64,000 bases of DNA from Crotalaria pallida. Taxonomy: Eukaryota > Streptophyta > Magnoliopsida > Fabales > Fabaceae. Positions 33,715 through 44,097 of the stretch are shown here, one piece after another. A model generated the notes under the pieces. The model saw only the letters and a program-made list of their open reading frames with translations, was not told the DNA's origin and did not search any database. The position numbers were made by a program, and so were the translations under genes. The stretch's first letter is position 1. Each line of letters begins with the position of its first letter. The stretch lies in NCBI GenBank assembly GCA_037953625.1, contig CM075653.1, positions 9,672,001 through 9,736,000 of the forward strand, in the 5' to 3' direction.

Positions 33715-34596
33715 GTGGGTGAAGCCTCCATTGACCAATGTGGCGTAATCAACAGCATTCTGAACTATTTTTGCTCTGCTTCTGGTCATAAAATTAGTTA
33801 TAATAAATCTTCTGTTTTCTTTTCTAGGAATGTCTCTGATCTCTTGGTGTCATCCATTGCTTCTGATTTGGATATCAAGGCTACTAACGAGTTTGGTGCT
33901 TACCTTGGCCTACCCATTCATCAATCTCGTGTCACTGCTGCTTCGTTCTTTTTCCTCATTGATAAAGTCAAAATGAAGCTCTCTAATTGGAAAATGAGAA
34001 CTTTATCCCTTGCTGGAAGAATAACTCTTGCCCAATCTTGTATAATGAACTTTCCCAGCTATGTGATGCAAACTAACTGTATTCCTAAATCTGTTTGCGA
34101 CGAAATTGAGAAACTTTGCAGGAATTTTATTTGGGGTAGCAGTAGTAACAGAAGAAAGGTTCACTTGGTCTCTTGGGATAAAATTTGCTCCCCAAAATCC
34201 AATGGCGGCCTTGGTTTCCGTAGCATCAAGCTTGTGAATGAAGCCTACATGATGAAACTTGCCTGGAGACTTCTTTCTAATCCTACATCCTTGTGGGCTA
34301 AAGTTTTAATTGCTAAATACAAAATTTCTGATTTGTTTAATATCAACTTGAATGCTAATGCAGGTGCTTCTTTAACTTGGAGGGGCATTGTTCGTGCTTC
34401 CCCTCTTGTTTACGGTGCTACCCAATGGATCTTGGGAGATGGAAAGCGTGTTAGATTTTGGAGGGATAGATGGATTCCTAATGTCCCTCCCCTACAAGAT
34501 GTTGATGGTATTTCAGTACGTGATTGGTGCAAAAATCATAATGTTGCTGATCTTACCTATGAAGGAGCTTGGAATTGGAACTTGATCCTGAACTAA
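33715..34596 (+). pseudogene. LINE reverse transcriptase, C-terminal part
   Basis: The frame contains NYFCSASGHKISYNKSSVFF and GAYLGLPIHQSRVT. It also has SLAGRITLAQSC and LSWDKIC-like blocks (LVSWDKICSPKSNGGLGF) and W..KYLL-type LAWRLLSNPTSLWAKV. These are the standard thumb and connection blocks of plant L1 reverse transcriptases. The frame ends at a stop produced by a frameshift around 34,590; the following block is read in the next frame. Confidence 0.85.
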
Positions 34597-35238
34597 TCCC
34601 TCCGTCAATTATTGAGCACATTTCGAGTGTTGTACCACCTTCCCCAGGTAATGATAATGACTATATTGCTTGGGCTCTTGAATCTAATGGAATGTTTTCT
34701 ATGCAGACTGCCTATGATATCATTGCGGATGGGAACTTGGACGCTCTCTCCCTTATGGAACGGAAGCTCTTTGACCTTACCTGGAAATGGCCTGGACCGC
34801 AATCCATTCGTACATTCCTTTGGAAGGCTTGCCACAACAAACTCTTAACAAATGCGGAACGTGTCAACCGCCATATGTCCACTTATTATACTTGTCCCAG
34901 ATGCTCTCAATACCCTGAAACTATGGGCCACTTGCTCCGGGACTGTGATGATGTGAAAGAAATGTGGAACCAGATCATTTGCGAAGATAGTTGGGCGAAG
35001 TTCTTTAGTTTGGGAACAGAACAGTGGCTGGAATTCAATCTCTCCAATCAAAATGTCTCATCTATCTCCTGTGATTGGAAGATTTTGTTTGCTACTATTA
35101 TTTGGAAACTTTGGAGTGATAGGAACGATTTGGTTTTCAACCGCAGAACTAACCTTCATTCAAATCTCCTCCCTTTCTGCATTGGCTATGCTCAGCTCAT
35201 AAGGGACAATGTGACTTCAACTCCCTTTATGACGAATT
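34591..35238 (+). pseudogene. LINE zf-RVT zinc-binding domain
   Basis: After the frameshift the reading continues with PPSIIEHISS, then W.WPGPQSIRTFLWKACH and the zinc-binding pattern CPRCSQYPETMGHLLRDC (C-x2-C...H...C). This is the zf-RVT domain. A TAG at 35,236-35,238 separates it from the RNase H part in the same frame. Confidence 0.85.
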
Positions 35239-35678
35239 AGAAGCATGAAATCCTTGTTCGATGGAATCCTCCTAAATTGGGTTATTTTAAACTTAATGTT
35301 GATGGCTCTTATCTATCTTCCTCCAGGAATGCTTCATGTGGTGGCATAATCAGGGATGCTACTGGGAAATTTGTTCATGCATTTTCTTGCAATATAGGAA
35401 TTTGTACCAGCTTAAAGGCCGAGCTTTGGGGTCTCCTCAATGGCTTGCGCCCTGCCAAAGACTTGCAAATTGAAGCCCTTGAGGTGGAGATGGATTCCAA
35501 GACTGTTGTGATGCTTGTTGAAAAGTTGTGCCATCCTACTCACCATTGCTATGGCATTGTGGCTGCTATCAGAACCCTTCTCCAAAGTAGCTGGGACATC
35601 TCCCTTTCCCATATTTACCGTGAAGCCAATAGGTGTGCTGACCTTCTAGTTAATGATGGCCATAATGAGGCGTTATGA
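35239..35678 (+). pseudogene. LINE RNase H-like domain
   Basis: In frame after the TAG, the sequence reads LNVDGSYLSS, CGGIIRDATGKF, KAELWGLLNGL, EVEMDSKTV and YREANRCADLL. The four acidic positions expected for RNase H (NVDG, AELWG, MDSK, CADL) are all present. The domain is complete but belongs to a truncated element. Confidence 0.85.
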
Positions 35679-35839
35679 TGCATTTATTTCTCCTCTCCTT
35701 CGCCTAGGCTCTTCCATCTTATTTGTGAGGATGCCTATGGAGTCTCCCTTCCCCGTATGTTTTGTTAGTGTTTATTTGGGTCTTTGACCCCGTTTATAAT
35801 ATAAAATAAAAAAAAGAAAAATGTATTTTTGGTATTATA

Positions 35840-35845
<6 letters not shown>

Positions 35846-35872
<27 letters not shown>
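35846..35872. repeat. GA microsatellite
   Basis: (GA)n tract just 3' of the LINE tail. Confidence 0.9.
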
Positions 35873-35874
<2 letters not shown>

Positions 35875-35949
35875 TGCGTGATGACAAATAAAAAATGATG
35901 TGCAAAATAAACTCTTATTACCTTGTTGTTCGATTCTATTTCATTAGGA

Positions 35950-36581
35950 AGGGGATTTTGACACTCCACATTTAGATATACATACTCTATTTTATATATT
36001 TTTAAAAAAAATATTATCCTTGACTCGTTAATTCATTGATGACCTACTCAAAAATTTTGATCTTCAACACAATCACGATCCGATGTTTTGTTTTTTTGTT
36101 TTTTAAATTCTCCTCGCAACACATCACCACGCAAACTTTTGTATGAAGTGAATCTTTAATTCCCTTATCTTGTATTTTGGATGAGTTCTCGTTCGTAGAT
36201 TGTGAAAGATATTGGTTTTCAAGCTTTTTTTTAAACTTTATATCACGGTCGTGACTTTATTGATGATATGTTCAAAATTTTAGGTCATCAGTCATGACCA
36301 TGATATAAATTTTTTTAAAAAAATCTGCAAATCACAACTCATGAACTAAAAATCATCTAGAATACAAGATAAAAGATTTAAAAATTCATTCATTTAATAA
36401 AAAAGCCATATGTGATTATGTGTTGCGAAGGAAGTTTAAAAAAGAAAAACTCGGGTCATGTGTTGATGACCAAAATTTTTGAGCAGGTTATCAACGTAGT
36501 CACGAATGAAAGGTAATTTTGAAAAAAAAAAGCAATATAAAATGGATGTGTAAATTTGAATGTGGGTTGCCAAAATCCCCT
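35950..36581. repeat. Foldback element with ~300-bp arms
   Basis: The left end (GGGGATTTTGACACTCCACATT) pairs with the complement of the right end (TGTGGGTTGCCAAAATCCCC). The arms remain similar for about 300 bases, sharing ACTCAAAAATTTTG, CGCAACACAT and ATCTTGTATT-type segments. Divergence between arms is about 25-30% by eye, so the element is old. A target duplication is not clear. Non-coding. Confidence 0.7.
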
Positions 36582-37155
36582 CTCATTTTTTTATGGTATC
36601 TGGCTTCGATGTTTTTAGCGCATGCAGCTAAAAAAACTTAGATTTCTAATTAATTTAGTTGTTTTTAATGCTTTTGGCACTCAACTGTTTATCTATACTT
36701 TTCATAAATTAATAATAAATGTTAAAAATAAAATAAAAAATAATGATTGATTAATAAGAAATAAGCAAAATTGTTTCTTTGATCCCTTAAATTATTTATT
36801 TGTGTCAAAGTGATTCATAAAAAAAATATTTGTTTGAAAATGGTTCAAGTTTACATCCATTCGCGCAATTAGTTCTTCTGTTAATTTTTTCAATGAAAAT
36901 CATCTTTTGTGGCAAGCACCTATTGCTTCTATCCAAACTTCTTCTTTTTTTTTTTTTTCAAAACTCCAATTTTTTCCAACAAATAATTCTTTTTTTACCT
37001 TTAACTCATTTTCATCTCCAATCTCACCTAAAAAAACTAACTTAAAACTAAAAAACCAACTTCATTGAGAAGTTTCTTATTATAAGTTGATGTTTCTCTC
37101 CATTGTGATGCCCATTGATGCTAACACCAAGGTACCTATTCTTCTTCATTCCTTT
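36582..37155. other. AT-rich intergenic sequence
   Basis: No gene is supported. The open frame at 36,830-37,045 is T-rich and has no conserved content. Confidence 0.4.
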
Positions 37156-38270
37156 TGTAACACCCAACTTTCATTTAAAATATTCATTCAATATATTTAA
37201 TAAATACATGGAAGAACTTAAAAATTCCTTTTCATAAATTAAATTTACATTCTAAAAATGGGTATTTCAATTATAATAAGAGTAGCGCAACATAAAATTT
37301 TCCTTCTTTCCGTAACCTCTTCTGCGACACTCTCAGATCCTCAAGCTCCTCTTCATTCACCTAAAATGTTAACCACGGGTGAGACCTTTTCACAACACAG
37401 TGAATTAGAAGATAGTTAAAGAGCACGTAATAGAAACTTAAGCATCATAATCAAATCAAGCCATAAATAACAAAATGCTTCACTTTAACACTTATTCCCA
37501 AAAATCGTTTTTATTTCCTTTACTTTATCTTGGTCTCACATTGCCGTAGCTTAAGTGAGCACTGGGACACTTACTTATACTTTGCCATTGATCTTTATTC
37601 TTTTAGTTTGTACCACTAGGTAATTTGGTTGCTCCTGCTAGGGCGTTTGTACACCCATTAGGGACTTTATTCACCCATCAGGACTTTCACCCACTATGCC
37701 TCACCCGTTAGGACTAATACATAATAACTTTTCCCATACTCATTAAATTCCTTAGCATAATCAATTACATACTTTTATTCACATTTTCCAGTCTTTTAAA
37801 TTTTCGTTGAATTGATCACTTGGGACATTGACTCCTAACGGGGCATTTATACATAGTGGGACGTTTTTGCCTGACGGGTACCTAGGCCCTAATGGGGCGT
37901 TTGTACACCTAGCAGGAATACCTAGTGTCCCAATGTCCCAATGATCAATTCAACCGTCCATAACAACACAAACGCATATACCACAATGCACACATTCCAA
38001 TTAGCCATTTATAACAAGTAGCAATCATCCACATTCTAGCACTCACAACAAACCAATATTCATACATTACCTAGCCACAAATAATCAACATTATCTCACT
38101 CTAAACTAAGACTAAAACCCATATTTTCAAGCATCCTAAAATCAATATGTTCATTATTAATTAAACCATTATCTTTTCCTTGCAATCTCCATATGCCCAC
38201 TAATCCTTTTACCACCTAATTTCTTGCATTATTAATTAACTTCCTAGTTAGCACTTAGCCATTTATATTC
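37156..38270 (-). repeat. Left gypsy LTR, first segment
   Basis: This segment matches 47,288-48,410 nearly base for base, with small indels such as the extra ATAAG near 47,510. It stops at 38,270 where filler DNA and a truncated copia LTR follow. Confidence 0.85.
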
Positions 38271-38311
38271 TTGCATTATTAATTAACTTGCTAGGGCGTT
38301 TGTACACCTAA
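38271..38311. other. Filler DNA at a deletion junction
   Basis: The 41 bases between gypsy LTR and copia LTR consist of two copied pieces. TTGCATTATTAATTAACTT is also at 38,224-38,242, and GCTAGGGCGTTTGTACACC is also at about 37,637-37,655. About 0.67 kb of gypsy LTR and 0.75 kb of copia LTR are missing here relative to the right copy. Confidence 0.75.
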
Positions 38312-39243
38312 TTGGTGTGTCGATTATCATCAAGCAAATCTCATTGGAGAAGAAGAAAGTCTTGGTTGTGAATCAAGCAAAGTGAAGACTTGGTGTGTGG
38401 ATTATCATCAAGCAAAGAAGACTTGTTGTGTCGATTATCAACAAGGGGTAGAGGTTAGATTAGAGAGAAGATCAATAGGATTACAAGGCAAGGGTGTGGA
38501 GTATCTCTTGTAGGCTAGCAAGAAGGGAGTCTTGTAAGGCACTTGTAATTTGAGAACTCTAATTCCTCATAGTAAAGAATCTCTCTTGGTTGAAGAGGGG
38601 ACTGGATGTAGCTTTCAAGCGGATGAAAGTGAACCAGGATAAATCACTGTGTCGTATCTCTAAACCCTTAACTCTTTACATTCAAGTCAATTCATTGTGT
38701 TCTTGATTGAAAACCTAGAGAAAGATTGATTTTTCATAATTGATTGAATTGAATCTTTATTGTTCAAATTGATAAAGGGAAAATCATTTTCATAACTAGG
38801 ATAATCAATAAGAATATAGGTGTTAATTGTTTTCGCTGAATCTCTGATCTTACGTGTTGATTGATTGATTTTCGTATTCGATTGAAAAGTGATTTTTCAG
38901 TTTCTGATAGATTTAATCGATCAAGTGTTCGTTTAATCGATTAAGGACTTTTGAACTTTTAGGTTTAATCGATTAAATTGCAGGTTAATCGATTAAATTT
39001 CAGTTTAATCGATTAAGTGCTGTAGAATTTGCAAAAATCATTTGTTTTGATTGTTTTGATTTGTTTCGTTCGAAAATCTTTCAAGGTTTCTTAAACACCT
39101 ATTCAACCCCCCCTTCTAGGTGTTCTTCTAGGGTTCCTTAGTTGTTTCAACCACCAATTGCGGTTTTTTCAATTGGTATCAGAGCTCGGTCGAAAGACAC
39201 GAGCATAAGAGCTTTTTCGTAAAGATCCTTTAAGAAAATCGCA

Positions 39244-41030
39244 ATGGGTTCCATGAATCCCTTTGGTGGTGAAGGTTATTCAATAAATCGTCCTCCATTG
39301 TTTGCCGGAGAAGGCTATGCATATTGGAAAGTTAGAATGAAAATCTTTATCCAAGCCATAGATAGTGAAATTTGGAAAGTAGTTGAAAAAGGCCCTCATA
39401 TCCCCTCTAGTTTAGTTGAAGGCGTAGTACATTTAATCCCCGAGGATAAGTGGAAGGATGATGATAGAAAGAAAGTACAATATGATTATAAAGCAAAGAA
39501 TATCATTACCTCCGCTTTATCCTATGACGAGTTCTTTAGAGTTTCTCAATGTTCTAGTGCTAAAGAAATGTGGGACACTTTACAAGTGACTCATGAAGGA
39601 ACTAGTGAGGTTAGGAGAGCTAAATTGAATGCTTTAATGCGTGATTATGAATTGTTTCAAATGCTTCCAAATGAATCTATTAATGATATGCAAAAGCGTT
39701 TTACTCATATTATTAACCATTTACTTGCTCTTGGTAAGACTTTCTTACAAGGTGAACTTTCTAACAAAGTGTTGAGATGTTTAGACAGGAATTGGCAACC
39801 AAAAGTAACGGCTATTGTTGAATCTAAGAATTTGGATGCTATGGATCTAGCAACACTTTTCGGAAAGCTTCAAGAACATGAAATGGAGCTTGGACGATTA
39901 AGTATCAATGAAGAGTCGGATAAGAACAAAGAAAGAAAGGGACTTTCTCTTAAAGTCAATAGATCATACAAAAAGAAAGAGAGTTCCGATGACGATGATA
40001 GTGAAGATTCCGATTTGGATGTTGATGAAAAAGAAATGAAACTTTTACTAAGGAAGTTTGACAAATTTCTAAGGAGAAAAGGAAGGTTGAACAAAGACAA
40101 ACGTAAAGAGAAGGATTCCCCACACTTCAAGACCAAGACTTCAAAAGAAGGTGTAGTTTGCCATGAATGCGGAAAACCCGGACATCTCAAGTATTCGTGC
40201 TCTAAGTATCTCAAGAAGAAGGAGAAAGACAAGAAAAATTCTAAATCTAAAAGAGCATACATAGTTTGGGATAGTAATGAAGATAACAAGAAAAGCACAT
40301 CGAGTAGTTCATTGGATGATGAAGAAGCCGCTTGTCTCAACTTGATAACTCTAGTAGATGAAGAACAAAGTTCAAATGATGAATCAAGTGAACAAAGCGA
40401 GGAAAGCGATGTAAGTCATACTAAATCCGAAATTTCTTCTAAATATGAATTGTTATATAATGCTTATGAAGAAATGCATGAACAACTTGAAAAACTAGCT
40501 TTGAAAAACATTGAAAGAAAGAAGCTCATTTTGAAACATCAAAAAGAGATTTTAGAACTTCAAAAACAAGTTGATGAGCTTAATCTTGAAAATGAAACTC
40601 TTGATCTTATATATGCTAGTTCTTCTTGTGATTGTGCTAGTAGACTGATATTGTGGTTGATTGTGAGAATTGCAAGTTGCTTAAAGATGAAAATGCTATT
40701 TTGAAAAATAAGCTTGCAAGTTTCACAAATGGTGATATTAGATTGCGCACATTGTTAAATTTTCAAAGAGAAAATTCAAACAAGTTTGGTTTGGGTTATA
40801 CTAATGCTAAGAGTAATTCTCATAGAAATGTTGTTGATTTTTCTAAGGTTGATTTTTCAAATGCACCAACATGTTTCTATTGTGGTACTCATGGACATAC
40901 TTCAAATGTGTGTTATGTTAAAGTGCATGGTATACCTAAAGGAGATTTTGTTTGGATGAAAAAGGGTGAGAGTCCCTACACTAACAAAAATGGATTCAAA
41001 ACCATTTGGATACCAAAAAGCAAAGCATGA
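39244..41030 (+). pseudogene. gag: Copia gag, copy 1, frameshifted
   Basis: The frame begins MGSMNPFGGEGYSINRPPLF, with the UBN2/DUF4219-type Gag block (GYAYWKVRMKIFI) and the FTHIINHLLALGK segment. A first CCHC zinc knuckle CHECGKPGHLKYSC (residues 306-319), acidic and coiled-coil regions, and a second knuckle CFYCGTHGHTSNVC follow. Compared with copy 2, one base is missing near 40,648, so the frame stops at 40,704 and the second knuckle is read in another frame to 41,030. The UBN2 Gag with two knuckles is of SIRE/Maximus-like type. The product would package element RNA in virus-like particles. Confidence 0.85.
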
Positions 41031-41806
41031 TTGTTTTGTAGGTATGATTGAAGAGCAAAGGGCTTACAAGTGTTATTCATACATTTGCATCTTCAATTGG
41101 TATTACATTTGCATCTCAAAAGAAGTCCTACAAATTTGGTACAAGTGATATTGTTAGATATTGATGATTATAGTATCTTCTCAATTGGTATCTCCTCAAT
41201 TTCTTTTCTAAAGTTCAATTGGTATAATTGATATTGATCTCTCAATGCTACTAATTTTGATGATTAGATGATTATCATGCTATTATTGTTGTGATATTTC
41301 TTTACATTGATGATATCTCAATTGGTATTATGACTTCTTAATATTTCTATTGGTTCATAATTCATTGTTATATTTTCTTGCCAATTGGTATCACATTTCA
41401 AAGTATAGTACTTGTTATATTTCAATTGGTATCAATGTTGAAAAGAAATAAATGTGAATTTCTCTATTTTGGCTTTGTATTTTATATTTCAATTGGTATA
41501 TATATTACTTTTTGATAATGCCAAAGGGGGAGAAATGGTATGTTTTGAAAAATTGAGAGAAATGGTATGTTTTGAAAAATGTGAGAAATGATATGTTTTG
41601 GAGAAAGGTTGTTTTGTTGTTTTTATTTAGGTTGAACTAAGTTGTTGAAGATAGGGGAAGAATCAAGCTTCTATCAATTGGATTTCAAATATCAAATGCA
41701 TTGATTAAGGGGGAGCAAGTTTCTCACCAAGTGATCAAATTGTTAAAGCATCAACAACTTCAATCAAATTCAAAACATGGTTTGTCATTTTCAAAAAGGG
41801 GGAGAT
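41031..41806 (+). repeat. Post-gag tail with seven CAATTGGTAT repeats
   Basis: The 10-mer CAATTGGTAT occurs at 41094, 41182, 41216, 41319, 41382, 41423 and 41490. The same 10-mer spans the junction of the 5' LTR and the PBS. The segment ends in GCCAAAGGGGGAGAAATGG and AAAAAGGGGGAGAT, typical of the region before the 3' LTR of SIRE-like elements. No pol is present. Confidence 0.75.
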
Positions 41807-43421
41807 TGTAAGTTCCATGATGAATGTTTTGATAATGACAAAGTGTTTTGAACAAGCTACAAAGATGTTGATCAAGTTTCAAGTTCAACAAGCAACAACA
41901 AACATCAAGTGAAGAGAGAAAACAAGCTCATGAAGACTTAGTTTGAGTGTAATTGTAATTGTTTTATCTTTTGCCTCTCAAGCTTCTTAGGTCTTTTATT
42001 TGGTTAGAGTTTATTTAGAGGGTAGTGAATCTCTATCATAGTCATGATTAAATCATAATTTGAGTTTTCACTTAACCTAGAATCAATAGGTGGCTTAAAG
42101 GTTTGAAAGGAAAGGTTTAGTTTTGAGAAAACAAGTTTTAATCAAGTTTCATAAGGGTTTAATCGATTAAAACCCAGAGTAATCGATTAGTACTCGATTA
42201 AGGCAAGATTTAATCGATTAAGTACTGCTGAACTGGTTTTTTAAAATACGATTTTCACTTCTCAAAATCAGTTTTCAAGTGCTACAACTTTTGGGTATTC
42301 TATATAAACCTTTTTCTATTCTTTGTGATTAATATACATCATTTTCATAATCAATTTTACAAGAATCAAGCCATTCTATTCTCTCTCAATTTCAAAGATC
42401 AAAGCTTTTATATTTTCATATTCTTTGATCAAGAACCTTTGAATCTCTTATGTTGAATTGTCATAGCTATTGATTGAGATTCATAGGATTGTTATTGTGT
42501 TTTCAATTGTGTTGTAATCTTTGCAAGAAGGCAAGCCATCTACAACAAACAAGAAGCCTTGGTGTGTCGATTATCATCAAGCAAATCTCATTGGAGAAGA
42601 AGAAAGTCTTGGTTGTGAATCAAGCAAAGTGAAGACTTGGTGTGTGAATTATCATCAAGCAAAGAAGACTTGTTGTGTCGATTATCAACAAGGGGTAAAG
42701 GTTAGATTAGAGAGAAGATCAATAGGATTACAAGGCAAGAGTGTGGAGTATCTCTTGTAGGCTAGCAAGAAGGGAGTCTTGTGAGGCACTTACTTGTAAT
42801 TTGAGAACTCTAATTCCTCATAGTAAAGAATCTCTCTTGGTTGAAGAGGGGACTGGATGTAGCTTTCAAGCGGATGAAAGTGAACCAGGATAAATCACTG
42901 TGTCGTATCTCTAAACCCTTAACTCTTTACATTCAAGTCAATTCATTGTGTTCTTGATTGAAAACCTAGAGAAAGATTGATTTTTCATAATTGATTGAAT
43001 TGAATCTTTATTGTTCAAATTGATAAAGGGAAAATCATTTTCATAACTAGGATAATCAATAAGAATATAGGTGTTAATTGTTTTCGCTGAATCTCTGATC
43101 TTACGTGTTGATTGATTGATTTTCGTATTCGATTGAAAAGTGATTTTTCAGTTTCTGATAGATTTAATCGATTAAGTGTTCGTTTAATCGATTAAGGACT
43201 TTTGAACTTTCAGGTTTAATCGATTAAATTGCAGGTTAATCGATTAAATTTCAGTTTAATCGATTAAGTGCTGTAGAATTTGCAAAAATCATTTGTTTTG
43301 ATTGTTTTGATTTGTTTCGTTCGAAAATCTTTCAAGGTTTCTTAAACACCTATTCAACCCCCCTTCTAGGTGTTCTTCTAGGGTTCCTTAGTTGTTTCCA
43401 CCACCAATTGCAGTTTTTTCA
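41807..43421 (+). repeat. 3' LTR of copia copy 1
   Basis: It matches 49,085-50,696 closely. It carries a TATA box (TATATAAA near 42,300), a threefold TGTGT.GATTATCA.CAAG module (42,560-42,690) and eight or so TAATCGATTA palindromes. GAACC follows at 43,422-43,426. Confidence 0.85.
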
Positions 43422-44097
43422 GAACCACCAATAAAGAAGAGAAGAAGAAAAAGAAGAAGGAGAAGGGAAACTTGCCATAGGAGAAGGATTGGAGGATGAA
43501 CCATGGTGGATTTTATGGTTGTTGGTGCTTGATGATGGTTAGGAGGAGGAGGGGAGGGAGAACGCGTGTGAAGGGAGAAGAAGAAAGGGGAAATGCGTGA
43601 TGAGGGAGAGAAGAGAGAGAGAGAGGTCGAATGGATAGGGCAAGGAGGAAAGGGTGGCTGAAATAGAAGATAAGGGGGTGGAAATTACGTTTCTGCCCCC
43701 AAACTTTATTTTTATTTTCTGCATCAGAGATGAGATAATCGATTACTTAATCCCAGTAATCGATTACTCTTTGATGCAACATTTCTTGGTGTTTCTGCCA
43801 GAGGGCAAGTAATCGATTAAATCCCTTGAAGTAATCGATTACTTCACAAAATAATCGATTATTTCCATGAGTTAATCGATTATCAATGCTGCAACATTTA
43901 AGTGTTTTCACCAGAGGCTATATAATCGATTATCCCTACAAAGTAATCGATTATTCTGGTGAAAACTCCTATTTTGGCCAATTCTAACTCTAGGACACTA
44001 CACTTAACTTCTACCCATGGTTTTTCCTATGGTTCCTATCCTAAGCTCTAGCTTAGGTTGTCCTAATTAACTTGGAATTAAATTTTGGGATGTTACA
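43422..44097 (-). repeat. Left gypsy LTR, second segment
   Basis: After the copia insertion the LTR resumes with the duplicated GAACC and ends GGGATGTTACA. It contains eight perfect TAATCGATTA palindromes between 43,736 and 43,953. The G/A-rich part opens an antisense frame at 43,539-43,724 with no conserved content. Confidence 0.8.

Larger units (their letters stand above)
33702..35825 (+). mobile_element. 5'-truncated L1-type LINE with target duplication
   Basis: The body (33,715-35,812) starts inside the reverse transcriptase domain, just after where the catalytic YADD/FADD box would be. It runs through zf-RVT and an RNase H-like domain to an A-rich tail (AAAATAAAAAAAAG). Diverged 13-bp direct repeats, AAAGGAAAATGTA (33,702) and AAAGAAAAATGTA (35,813), flank it and differ at one base. 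Only two lesions break the frame after truncation: a frameshift near 34,590 and one TAG at 35,238. The insertion is thus fairly recent. Loss of the catalytic Asp pair makes it inactive. Confidence 0.85.
38312..43421 (+). mobile_element. Gag-only copia element, copy 1 (5' LTR truncated)
   Basis: The parts are a 5' LTR remnant (38,312-39,171), a PBS TGGTATCAGAGC complementary to initiator Met tRNA (39,174-39,185), gag (39,244-41,030) and a non-coding tail. A polypurine tract (AAAAAGGGGGAGAT, ending at 41,806) and a complete 3' LTR of 1,615 bp (41,807-43,421, TGTAAGTTCC...TTTTTTCA) follow. The 5-bp GAACC follows the 3' end. No protease, integrase or reverse transcriptase is present, so the element is non-autonomous, of the gag-only (TR-GAG) type or an internal deletion derivative. 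Confidence 0.85.

Noticed and set aside
39870..40340. 156-codon antisense frames under gag (also 51,395-51,865)
   Set aside because: They mirror the acidic/basic repeats of Gag and have no independent motif.
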